From assembly GCA_964637165.1 (NCBI GenBank), contig CAZWVI010000008.1:1-64000 (forward strand): a stretch of DNA of 64,000 nucleotides. The letters run 5' to 3'. A program made the position numbers and the translations under genes. Below the pieces are notes generated by a model, which worked only from the letters and a program-made list of their open reading frames with translations, had not been told where the DNA came from and ran no database searches. Below are positions 1-7,636 of the stretch, one piece after another (the stretch's first letter is position 1; each line of letters begins with the position of its first letter). This stretch comes from CAZWVI01 sp964637165 (GTDB lineage: Bacteria; Planctomycetota; UBA1135).

Positions 1-28
1 TTTCCGACATCCTTTTTTTGGGTCTTTA

Positions 29-54
29 TGACCCAATGTTTGGGGTCAGAGTCC
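29..54 (+). repeat. Dispersed palindromic repeat, copy 1
   Basis: TGACCCA, then 7 variable bases, then GGGTCAGAGTC followed by C. The arms TGACCC and GGGTCA are perfect inverted complements around an 8-nt loop, with a GAGTC tail. The same unit recurs at 29007-29031 (minus), 29159-29184 (plus) and 42555-42580 (minus). Here the 5' arm can also pair with TGGGTC at 19-24 across the loop TTTAT, giving two alternative hairpins 17 bp upstream of the first gene. Confidence 0.8.
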
Positions 55-71
55 TTACAATCCGCTGACAA

Positions 72-1520
72 ATGGACTTCCGGCTTTCCCCTCGCCTCCT
101 AACAACAGCATTTCTCGGGCTTGCGTTGGGGTCCTCCTGTGCCTCGCCCGGCTCTGAAATAAACCTAGGCCCCATTTTTTCTCACCATAGCGTCCCAAAC
201 TATGACCATGCCGAGGCTCTAGCTGGAATGATTCGCCGGGAACAACGCGCCGACCAAACCGTGTGGGCCTTTAGCCCTTTGTGGTGGCGTCGCACAAATG
301 CCCAAGACCAAATCTTAACTGACTTCATCTATCCGCTTGGTCGGCACCAACATGACCCTCTTCGCCCTCACACCCACACTTGGTTCTTGCCCTTCTTCTG
401 GTATGAGCATGAACCAAATGTCGATGGTGTAATGGAAACCGATTGGTTTGTACTACCATTTATTGGAAGCAACTCGGAAGATGGGAAAGAAAATTCATTT
501 GGAGTTTTCCCGTTTTATGCAAAGCTTGAAAACATACTTGCCTTAGACAAACTAGACACCATCATGTTCCCGTTCTATGTTCGCACCGAACAAAACGGTC
601 GCAAACACACATGGATACTTTGGCCATTCATCGGCTGGCGCGAAGGCGGCGGAAGTTCTGGCTGGCACCTTTGGCCTATTTATAGCCACTCAGAACTAGA
701 AAATAAATATCGCGCAACATCAGTGTTGTGGCCCTTGATTAACTTTAGCGAAGAAAAGCTAGACAAGCAAAAACCCATTAAAGCATTCCACTTTTGGCCA
801 TTCTTCGGGCAAATAAAACGTGACGACTACACCGCCAACACCATGCTATGGCCACTCATCAGTTGGGCCGCACGTCCGTCGACAAATTACACGGCATGGA
901 GCTTGTGGCCCTTTTTACGTTTCGAGGATGCACCAGAAGATGGTCGCAGCTTTGGAAAAATTTGGCCTTTTTGGATAAATTTTGAAAACCGCAACAGTGA
1001 ATGGACAAGTTTACTATGGCCAATAATCTGGCATCGTCGCAGTGAACTCGGCGGCGAAACTCGTGAGGGTTTTTGGTTTGCACCTTTTTGGCGCCGTCAA
1101 CTTGTTCACCAAAACCAAGTAAAAGTTGCCGAGGATTGGCAACTGTGGCCGTTACTTCACTCAAAGCACGAACGCGACGGTAGCTACGACCTAAGTTTCC
1201 CGGCACCAGCGTTACCACCACTCTTCGACCCCGATGCTATGGCCCGCAACTGGGGTCCTTTCTATCAGTTGTGGGCCGAGCATGGCGGCGCCGATCAAAG
1301 CTGGCAAGACCAACGTCTTATCGGGAACCTTTATCATGCGGCGAAGTCGGAAGGTCACTCCCGCTGGTCACTGCCAATTCTTGGTGGTCGCTGGCAAGAG
1401 CCTGACGGCACCAAACATTGGTCGCTGTTGGCCGGCTTGATTCGCTGGAGCAGCGGCCCCTCTGGCAAGGGCATTGAAACCCCAGCCTTCCCGGGCCCCG
1501 GTTGGCCATCCATTAATTAG
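72..1520 (+). CDS. Secreted WPF-repeat envelope protein coupled to the Mla genes
   Basis: I do not recognise a named family. The 482-residue product begins with a hydrophobic signal segment (about residues 9-24) ending in GSSC, which may be a weak lipobox. The mature part contains nine WP[FLI] motifs, usually preceded by an aliphatic residue (LWPF, FWPF, IWPF, LWPI), spaced roughly 20-40 residues apart and rich in Trp and Phe. This looks like a repeated beta-strand unit in an envelope protein. Its TAG stop overlaps the GTG start of mlaE by one base (TAGTG), so the two are translationally coupled. A role as outer-membrane or periplasmic partner of the lipid transporter is inference from this position. 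Confidence 0.75.
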   Translation: MDFRLSPRLLTTAFLGLALGSSCASPGSEINLGPIFSHHSVPNYDHAEALAGMIRREQRADQTVWAFSPLWWRRTNAQDQILTDFIYPLGRHQHDPLRPHTHTWFLPFFWYEHEPNVDGVMETDWFVLPFIGSNSEDGKENSFGVFPFYAKLENILALDKLDTIMFPFYVRTEQNGRKHTWILWPFIGWREGGGSSGWHLWPIYSHSELENKYRATSVLWPLINFSEEKLDKQKPIKAFHFWPFFGQIKRDDYTANTMLWPLISWAARPSTNYTAWSLWPFLRFEDAPEDGRSFGKIWPFWINFENRNSEWTSLLWPIIWHRRSELGGETREGFWFAPFWRRQLVHQNQVKVAEDWQLWPLLHSKHERDGSYDLSFPAPALPPLFDPDAMARNWGPFYQLWAEHGGADQSWQDQRLIGNLYHAAKSEGHSRWSLPILGGRWQEPDGTKHWSLLAGLIRWSSGPSGKGIETPAFPGPGWPSIN

Positions 1521-2317
1521 TGAACTTCATCGCAGACTTTGGCAGACGGCACTTAAGCCCACTTGTAGAACAAGCTGGCTTTGGCATGTGGTTAGCTGGC
1601 CGAACCTTGCGACTATTGCCACACCTCGGGAAACGCTTCCGCTCATTCCTGGACCAATTGCAACTATCGTGCATCAACAGTATGCACGTGGTCATCTTTG
1701 TTTCCTTCTTCGTCGGCATGATTGTGTCGCTACAAGTCGGACTAGAGTTGGCGCGCTTTGGCCAACAAGAAAGCATCGGGCTGCTGGTTGCCGTAACCAT
1801 GGCTCGCGAAATGGGTCCATTTGTTACCAGCATTGTGTTAGCTGCATCCGTTGCCAGCGCCATGGCCGCCGAACTTGGCACCATGAAAGTTCAAGAAGAA
1901 TTGACCGCACTCGAAGTGATGTCAGTGGACGCTGTTTCTTATTTAGTCTTACCGCGTGTTGTCGCTTTAACTTTGGCCGCGCCAATCCTGACCATTATTG
2001 CCGACAGCGTTGGCATCTTGGGCGGAGCGGTCATTGCAGTCACACAACTCCACCTTGACTTCGATGGCTACGCATTAAATGTGAATGAAGCTTTAAAGCA
2101 AGTTGGCACATCGATTCCAGTGCCTCGCGACCTATTTGTCGGCTTGTTTAAATCCTTAGTGTTTGGATTTCTTATCGCAGTCACCGGCTGTGCAAGTGGC
2201 ATGCAAGCCAGCAAAGGCGCCGCCGGAGTGGGACGCACAACTCGCGCCGCTGTACGCAACTCAATTATTTTAATTATCGTTTTCAACTACTTCCTTTCCC
2301 GCTTCCTGCTTGAATAA
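1520..2317 (+). CDS. mlaE: MlaE-type ABC permease of the MCE lipid transport system
   Basis: Inner-membrane permease of a phospholipid transporter that links inner and outer membranes. The 265-residue length and order of hydrophobic segments match MlaE/YrbE, including the family-typical region around MAREMGPFVTSIVLA (about residues 94-108) and the ELGTMKVQEE segment that contacts the ATPase. The start is a GTG overlapping the upstream stop. It is followed after 2 nt by mlaF and then mlaD, the usual gene set of the family. A downstream mlaC or mlaB is not present. Confidence 0.93.
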   Translation: MNFIADFGRRHLSPLVEQAGFGMWLAGRTLRLLPHLGKRFRSFLDQLQLSCINSMHVVIFVSFFVGMIVSLQVGLELARFGQQESIGLLVAVTMAREMGPFVTSIVLAASVASAMAAELGTMKVQEELTALEVMSVDAVSYLVLPRVVALTLAAPILTIIADSVGILGGAVIAVTQLHLDFDGYALNVNEALKQVGTSIPVPRDLFVGLFKSLVFGFLIAVTGCASGMQASKGAAGVGRTTRAAVRNSIILIIVFNYFLSRFLLE

Positions 2318-2319
2318 TT

Positions 2320-3048
2320 ATGATTGAACTTCGCGACGTTTACAAAGCATTCGATGATCAACAAGTCTTAAATGGACTTGACTTGCATGTTGCTGCCGGC
2401 GCTTCTCTAGCTGTCATGGGACCATCAGGAACTGGCAAGAGTGTTTTATTGAAACACTTGATTGGCTTACTCGCCCCAGATTCGGGCTCGGTAACGGTAT
2501 CCGGCAAATCAGTCCCCGACCTTGACCGCTTTGAACTGCAAGAATTGCGGCGCAATATGGGATACTTATTTCAATTCGGCGCATTAATCAACTGGTTAGA
2601 TATCGCTGGTAATATCGGATTGCCGCTACGCGAAACTACCGATATGGATGAAGAAGAGATTGACCAGCGCATCATGGACTCTCTAAAAATGGTTCACCTT
2701 GAAGAGAGCGCCCACAAATTCCCCGCTGAAATTTCTGGTGGCATGCAAAAACGCGTCGGCTTAGCACGCGCGCTAGTAACTCAGCCTGAAATCATTCTCT
2801 ATGACGAGCCTGAAGCGGGTCTCGACCCAGGCATGTCAATTGCCATTTCAGAGCTTATTCGACGACTTCAGGACGAACAAGGTATGACTTCGGTTATCGT
2901 CACCCACAGCTCCGATTGCGCGGCAATTACCGCCGACCAACTTGCAATCTTTGAAGGTGGCAAGTTTATTATTCAAGGACCACCAAAAGATATTCTCGCC
3001 TCCGACCACCCGCGCGTGCGCGCCTTCCTCGGCGAACGCCGCTCCTAA
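2320..3048 (+). CDS. mlaF: MlaF-type ABC transporter ATPase
   Basis: ATP-binding subunit that powers the MlaE permease. Walker A is GPSGTGKS (about residues 35-42), the signature is SGGMQKR and Walker B is ILYDEPEAGLDP. The SGGMQKR form of the signature is characteristic of MlaF/Mkl ATPases, against SGGQQQR in most importers. Length 242 residues is somewhat below E. coli MlaF. It lies 2 nt after mlaE and 2 nt before mlaD, so the three form one transcription unit. Confidence 0.93.
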   Translation: MIELRDVYKAFDDQQVLNGLDLHVAAGASLAVMGPSGTGKSVLLKHLIGLLAPDSGSVTVSGKSVPDLDRFELQELRRNMGYLFQFGALINWLDIAGNIGLPLRETTDMDEEEIDQRIMDSLKMVHLEESAHKFPAEISGGMQKRVGLARALVTQPEIILYDEPEAGLDPGMSIAISELIRRLQDEQGMTSVIVTHSSDCAAITADQLAIFEGGKFIIQGPPKDILASDHPRVRAFLGERRS

Positions 3049-3050
3049 CC

Positions 3051-4172
3051 ATGTCAGCACAAACATCTCGCTACCGCGACTTCATTCTGGGAATTGTTTT
3101 CTTCGGATCAATCATTTCCCTGATTTACTACACCGTTATTCTGACCGGCTTCTCGCTTTCAGAACAAAGTTACTTGGAGGTTGGCTTTCGTCATGCCAGC
3201 GGCCTCAAAGAAGGCGACGTAGTATTTGTTAGTGGTCACCAATTTGGCAGTGTTTCATCTGTTAGTTTTGAAGAAGCCGAACCTGATGACCGGCGCATTC
3301 AAGTCACTCTTGAATTCGACACCCCTGTCACATTGCATCAAGGATATCGAATTCGAATTTCTGAATTCACCTTGTTGGGCGGCCGCGTCGTTGAAATCGA
3401 TCCCGGCCCGGCAACTTCCCCATTAATTTCATCCGGTGCATCCCTATTGGGAGAAACCGGGCCCTCAGCGCTGGCAGCAATGGGTGATTTGGTAAGCGAT
3501 AACGCCGAAGACCTGCGCGCGATTATTTCCAACCTGCGCCATGTAACCGAAGATCTCGCCCAAGAAAAAGGTATCGCCGGAGCACTTATTTCAGATGGCG
3601 GCATGCGCAAAGATTTAGAACGTACTCTTGATGATGTCTCGCAATTAACCAAAGATTTACGTGATGGCAAGGGAACTTTAGGCATGCTCATCGAAGATGA
3701 TTCTGTGCGCGATCGAGTGGTGAACCTGCTACGCGATGGTGCCGCCGCAATGATTGATTTGCGCACAATTGCCGAGGACCTTGCGGCTGGACGAGGAACC
3801 TTAGGTTCTCTGCTAGTTGACGAGGCATTACGTGAAGATTCAGCTACAATGATTCGCAATCTACGCGATGCCTCCACCCACATTGGCAACATGCTCGATG
3901 ATGCTGCAAATGGCAAAGGGTTAATGGGTCGCGTCCTAACTGATGAGGCGCTAGCACGTGAAGCTAGCGAGATCCTCCACAACCTCGCCGCAATGAGTAA
4001 AGATCTAAGATCTGGTCGCGGCACCATTGGCAAATTGCTTGTCGACGAAGAAGCTTACCAAGAAGGCATGAAAGCCCTACGTACGCTTAATTCGGAATTG
4101 GAAGACTTGCGTGAAGCGCAGCCAGTTTCATCCTTCGCCAGCATGTTGTTTGGCGCCTCCATCGGAGGCTAA
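3051..4172 (+). CDS. mlaD: MlaD-type MCE domain protein with C-terminal repeats
   Basis: Periplasmic substrate-binding component anchored by one N-terminal transmembrane helix (about residues 8-30). An MCE domain follows (about 35-120) with the family pattern GLKEGDVVFVSG...GSVSSV...LLGGRVVEIDPG. The remaining 250 residues hold five degenerate repeats of about 35-45 residues, each with a G[KR]GTLGxL[LI]xD turn followed by an amphipathic helix rich in Asp, Leu and Arg. Such helical tails form the channel-like extension in longer MCE proteins. Third gene of the mlaEFD set; typA starts 16 nt later. Confidence 0.9.
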   Translation: MSAQTSRYRDFILGIVFFGSIISLIYYTVILTGFSLSEQSYLEVGFRHASGLKEGDVVFVSGHQFGSVSSVSFEEAEPDDRRIQVTLEFDTPVTLHQGYRIRISEFTLLGGRVVEIDPGPATSPLISSGASLLGETGPSALAAMGDLVSDNAEDLRAIISNLRHVTEDLAQEKGIAGALISDGGMRKDLERTLDDVSQLTKDLRDGKGTLGMLIEDDSVRDRVVNLLRDGAAAMIDLRTIAEDLAAGRGTLGSLLVDEALREDSATMIRNLRDASTHIGNMLDDAANGKGLMGRVLTDEALAREASEILHNLAAMSKDLRSGRGTIGKLLVDEEAYQEGMKALRTLNSELEDLREAQPVSSFASMLFGASIGG

Positions 4173-4188
4173 CCCCACCGCCCCTCTC

Positions 4189-5991
4189 ATGGAAGTACGT
4201 AACGTTGCGATCATCGCACACGTTGACCACGGCAAAACTAGCTTGGTCGATTGTCTATTTAAAGAAGCTGGTGCACTCGAGCGCGGTCAGGAAAATGACG
4301 TGTGTCTACTCGATTCAAACGAACAAGAACGCGAGCGCGGCATCACCATTCTTTCAAAGAATGCTGCAGTGCAATGGCGCGGGGTGCAAATCAATTTGAT
4401 CGACACACCGGGTCACGCAGATTTTGGTGGCCAGGTTGAGCGCGTGCTATCGATGGCCGATGGCGTGCTGTTGGTTGTTGACGCATTTGAAGGTCCAATG
4501 CCGCAAACTCGTTTTGTTTTGAAAAAGGCCTTTGCCGAGGGCTTACGGCCTGTAGTTGTATTAAACAAAATGGACCGCCAAGGGGCTCGCCCGGACGCAG
4601 TCATTGGCGAGCTCTTCGATTTGTTTTTAGACTTAGGCGCCGACGAGGAGTTAGCTCTCGACTTCCCAATCATTTACGCTTCCGCACGCGATGGTTGGTC
4701 AAGTAATTCGGCCAGTGAAACTGGCTCTGGTATGGCACCATTACTGGACATGATTTTGAAGGAAGTCGATTCACCTAACTTGGATGAAAACGGCACTTTG
4801 CAATTTCAGGTTAGCACCCTTGATTGGAATGACTTTGTTGGCCGCATTGGAATTGGCCGAGTACAACGCGGAGTAATTCGCCGCGGCGGAGATGTGGCAC
4901 GCATCGCCAACGATGGCGCCAAGGATAATGGAAAAATCAAGGAGCTTTATCGTTACGAGGGCATGGCCCGTGTTGCCTGCGATGAAGTCCGTGCCGGCGA
5001 CATCGCCGCACTTGCGGGCTTTGATGGGCTTGGCCTTGGAGACACTTTATGCAGTCGCGACCACATCGACCCACTTCCGCCTATCACGGTGGACCAGCCG
5101 ACTATCGAAATGGAATTCTTGGTCAACGATTCGCCCATCGCCGGTCGCGAAGGTCGCTTCGTAACTTCACGCCAAGTTCATGAGCGGCTTGAACGTGCGG
5201 TAATGATGGACCCAGCCTTACGCATTCAGCCAGGCCCACACGGTGGCAATCTTGTTGCTGGCCGCGGAGTATTGCACTTGGGAATCCTGATTGAAACCAT
5301 GCGCCGCGAAGAATTCGAGTTTGCTGTTGGCAGCCCACGAGTGCTAACCAAAGACATTGATGGCAAAGTTCATGAACCTGTTGAAGATGCACAAGTTGAA
5401 TTGCCAGAAGATTGCGTTGGGCGAGTAATTGAATTTTTCGGAAAGCGCGGCGGTGAAATGTCTGACATGACTCGTCGCGGCAACATGGCAGTGCTCTTTC
5501 TAAAAGTTCCAACGCGGGGCATGATTGGCGCCCGTACACAAGTGCTAACCCTAACTCGCGGCGAGGGAGTTGTTCACTCCTTAGCGGGTGGTTGGATTCC
5601 TATCAACGACTCGATCGAAACACGTCACAACGGGGTGTTGATTGCCAGCGAGGCCGGCCGCTCAACCGCATACTCGTTGCGTGCCTTTGAAGACCGCGGG
5701 GATTTCTTCATCAATGCTGGCGAAGAGGTTTACCAAGGCATGGTGATTGGCGAGAACAATAAAGATAACGATATGGTTCTCAACATTGCGCGCAATAAAA
5801 AGTTAACTAACGTGCGTTCAGCGAACAAAGACCTTGACGAAAAAATTCGGACACCGCGCGAGATGGGCTTAGAATCCATGTTGGAGTATGTCCACGAAGA
5901 TGAGCTAGTTGAAGTTACTCCAATCTCCTTGCGCCTACGCAAACGCAAGTTGGTTGAAAAGGATCGCAAACGATCAGGTGTTAAAGCTTGA
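4189..5991 (+). CDS. typA: Ribosome-associated GTPase TypA/BipA
   Basis: Translational GTPase involved in stress response and 50S assembly. Starting at ATG 4189 (MEVRNVAII) gives 600 residues, the usual length; the frame is open further upstream into mlaD but those residues have no counterpart in the family. G1 is AHVDHGKTS (residues 10-18), G3 is DTPGHADF and G4 is NKMD. The region RGGEMSDM...GMIGARTQ and the C-terminal RTPREMGLESMLEYVHEDELVEVTP are typical TypA. Its TGA stop overlaps the TTG start of the next gene (TTGA). No clear Shine-Dalgarno sequence is seen before the start. Confidence 0.96.
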   Translation: MEVRNVAIIAHVDHGKTSLVDCLFKEAGALERGQENDVCLLDSNEQERERGITILSKNAAVQWRGVQINLIDTPGHADFGGQVERVLSMADGVLLVVDAFEGPMPQTRFVLKKAFAEGLRPVVVLNKMDRQGARPDAVIGELFDLFLDLGADEELALDFPIIYASARDGWSSNSASETGSGMAPLLDMILKEVDSPNLDENGTLQFQVSTLDWNDFVGRIGIGRVQRGVIRRGGDVARIANDGAKDNGKIKELYRYEGMARVACDEVRAGDIAALAGFDGLGLGDTLCSRDHIDPLPPITVDQPTIEMEFLVNDSPIAGREGRFVTSRQVHERLERAVMMDPALRIQPGPHGGNLVAGRGVLHLGILIETMRREEFEFAVGSPRVLTKDIDGKVHEPVEDAQVELPEDCVGRVIEFFGKRGGEMSDMTRRGNMAVLFLKVPTRGMIGARTQVLTLTRGEGVVHSLAGGWIPINDSIETRHNGVLIASEAGRSTAYSLRAFEDRGDFFINAGEEVYQGMVIGENNKDNDMVLNIARNKKLTNVRSANKDLDEKIRTPREMGLESMLEYVHEDELVEVTPISLRLRKRKLVEKDRKRSGVKA

Positions 5992-6719
5992 CCAAAGAAA
6001 CGCTGCGCCCACTGGTGGTGCTGCCCACCTTTAACGAGCTTGAAAACATTCCTAAGTTGTGTGCGGAAATTTTCGCACAATTGAACAACTGTGAAATCTT
6101 AGTTGTTGACGATGGCTCGCCAGACGGCACCGGCGATTGGGTTATTGAACAAGGTAAAAATGATGCGCGCATCCACTTATTGGCGCGCACCGAAAAATTA
6201 GGCTTGGGCTCGGCTTACCGTGCCGGCTGGTCGTGGGGTTTAGCTAGGCAATTCGACCCGATTATCACGATGGATGCCGATTGGTCACACCACCCCCGCT
6301 ACCTCCCAGCACTTTTGCAATTAATCGCCGAAGAGGGTGCTGATTTGGCAATTGGATCACGTTACATCGCTGGTGGCGGAGTCGAAAACTGGCCGCTTAG
6401 TCGACGCCTTCTGTCCACATTCGCCAATAAATTATCGCGCATCATTTTGGGCTGGAAAGTAAACGATGCAACCGCCGGATTCCGCGCCTATCGCGCCCAG
6501 ACTTTGCACGCGATAGGCCCCAACAACATCCGCGCCGAGGGCTATTCATTTTTGGAAGAAAGCCTGTGGCGAATTCATTGCGCTCAATGCAAAATCCTCG
6601 AAACGCCAATTATTTTTGCCGACCGCCGCGGCGGGCAATCGAAAATCAATCGTTCGGAAATATTAAAGGCAGCAGTTAATCTACTATTTATGCGCATACG
6701 GCGTATACCTAAGACGTAA
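5988..6719 (+). CDS. Polyprenol-phosphate mannosyltransferase-like GT2
   Basis: Family 2 glycosyltransferase related to dolichol/polyprenol monophosphate mannose synthase, which loads a sugar from a nucleotide donor onto a lipid phosphate. The N-terminus has the fold's LPTFNELENIPKL start, VVDDGSPDGTGD (nucleotide-binding Asp) and MDADWSHHPRYLP (DAD metal-binding motif). The 243-residue protein lacks C-terminal membrane helices, so it resembles the soluble bacterial and archaeal class. It begins with TTG overlapping the typA stop, implying translational coupling. The sugar transferred cannot be told from sequence. Confidence 0.88.
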   Translation: MTKETLRPLVVLPTFNELENIPKLCAEIFAQLNNCEILVVDDGSPDGTGDWVIEQGKNDARIHLLARTEKLGLGSAYRAGWSWGLARQFDPIITMDADWSHHPRYLPALLQLIAEEGADLAIGSRYIAGGGVENWPLSRRLLSTFANKLSRIILGWKVNDATAGFRAYRAQTLHAIGPNNIRAEGYSFLEESLWRIHCAQCKILETPIIFADRRGGQSKINRSEILKAAVNLLFMRIRRIPKT

Positions 6720-6731
6720 TCTCCAAAATAA

Positions 6732-7610
6732 ATGCTACGCTCCCTGTTTAGGCCAGTTCTGGTCGGAAGAATTCTCGACATCCCAATTCGAGTGATGCCG
6801 GCGGTAGCATTGCTTACAATTTTCGTACTTTCCAGCTTTAACCAAAGTCCGGCACCCATTGGCGAATTCGCGCCTGGAGCCACCCCAGAACCTGAAAGCA
6901 CCCTCCCAATGGTGCTTGGCTTATTTGTCATTTTGGCTATTTCATTGCTACTCCACGAATTAGCCCACGCAGTTGTTGCACGACGACTTGGCTTTCGCGT
7001 TCTCGACATTGTGATTTGGCCACTCGGCGGAATGGCGCGCATGGAGGGCATGAGTGACCGCCCTAACGCGGAAGCGAAAGTGTCTTTGGCTGGTCCACTA
7101 GTGAACCTTGCTCTTGCGGCCGTGTTACTTATTCCTCCCGGTAAGTTCTTCTTCTGGGCGTCGATGCTCAACCTGGTATTAGGTTTCGGTAATTTAATAC
7201 CGGCCTTTCCGATGGACGGCGGACGAGTGCTGCGCGCTTGGCTAGCCCGCTCATCGCCAGCCACTGATGCAACTCGCGCGGCGGTCGCGGTTGCCAGTTG
7301 GATGTGCATTCCGCTTTTATTGCTGGCCGCGGTTAATGATTCTCCTTGGCTGGGACTACTTTTGTGTGTTTACATTTGGTCAGTTGGCAAGATGGAATTA
7401 GTCCAAACCATTCTAAGAACCGGACGTGCGCCAATCTTTGGCACTCAGGAGGTATTCCGTAGAGCTTGGATAGGCGCCGACCGTTCGGGTGATGACTTCC
7501 AAAACCACACTGATTCTGTTGAAAACCCGCCCGATGCTCCGTCTTCGGAACAGAACGATCTAGAAAACTTCTCCGGGAGCATGGATGAATTTTTCAAAAA
7601 GAGAAATTAA
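6732..7610 (+). CDS. Site-2-protease-like M50 membrane metalloprotease
   Basis: Intramembrane zinc protease-like protein of 292 residues. The zinc motif HELAH lies at residues 75-79 (LLHELAHAVVARR), and the third ligand is in the FPMDGGRVLRAW motif. Hydrophobic segments surround both. No CBS domains follow, unlike many bacterial members; the tail is polar and acidic, ending in KKRN. It starts 12 nt after the glycosyltransferase and probably belongs to the same transcription unit. Substrate unknown. Confidence 0.88.
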   Translation: MLRSLFRPVLVGRILDIPIRVMPAVALLTIFVLSSFNQSPAPIGEFAPGATPEPESTLPMVLGLFVILAISLLLHELAHAVVARRLGFRVLDIVIWPLGGMARMEGMSDRPNAEAKVSLAGPLVNLALAAVLLIPPGKFFFWASMLNLVLGFGNLIPAFPMDGGRVLRAWLARSSPATDATRAAVAVASWMCIPLLLLAAVNDSPWLGLLLCVYIWSVGKMELVQTILRTGRAPIFGTQEVFRRAWIGADRSGDDFQNHTDSVENPPDAPSSEQNDLENFSGSMDEFFKKRN

Positions 7611-7636
7611 TTCGGGTTAAGGGTATTATTCCCCTA

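Noticed and set aside
1474..2058. 194-residue plus frame inside mlaE
   Set aside because: Cys- and Arg-rich, out of frame with mlaE; a shadow.
3338..4033. 231-residue minus-strand open frame opposite mlaD
   Set aside because: Ser/Arg-rich composition typical of a reverse-frame shadow of the mlaD repeats; no start context and no family match.
6584..7309. 241-residue minus-strand open frame opposite the M50 protease
   Set aside because: Opposite-frame shadow of two well-supported genes, with no domain pattern.
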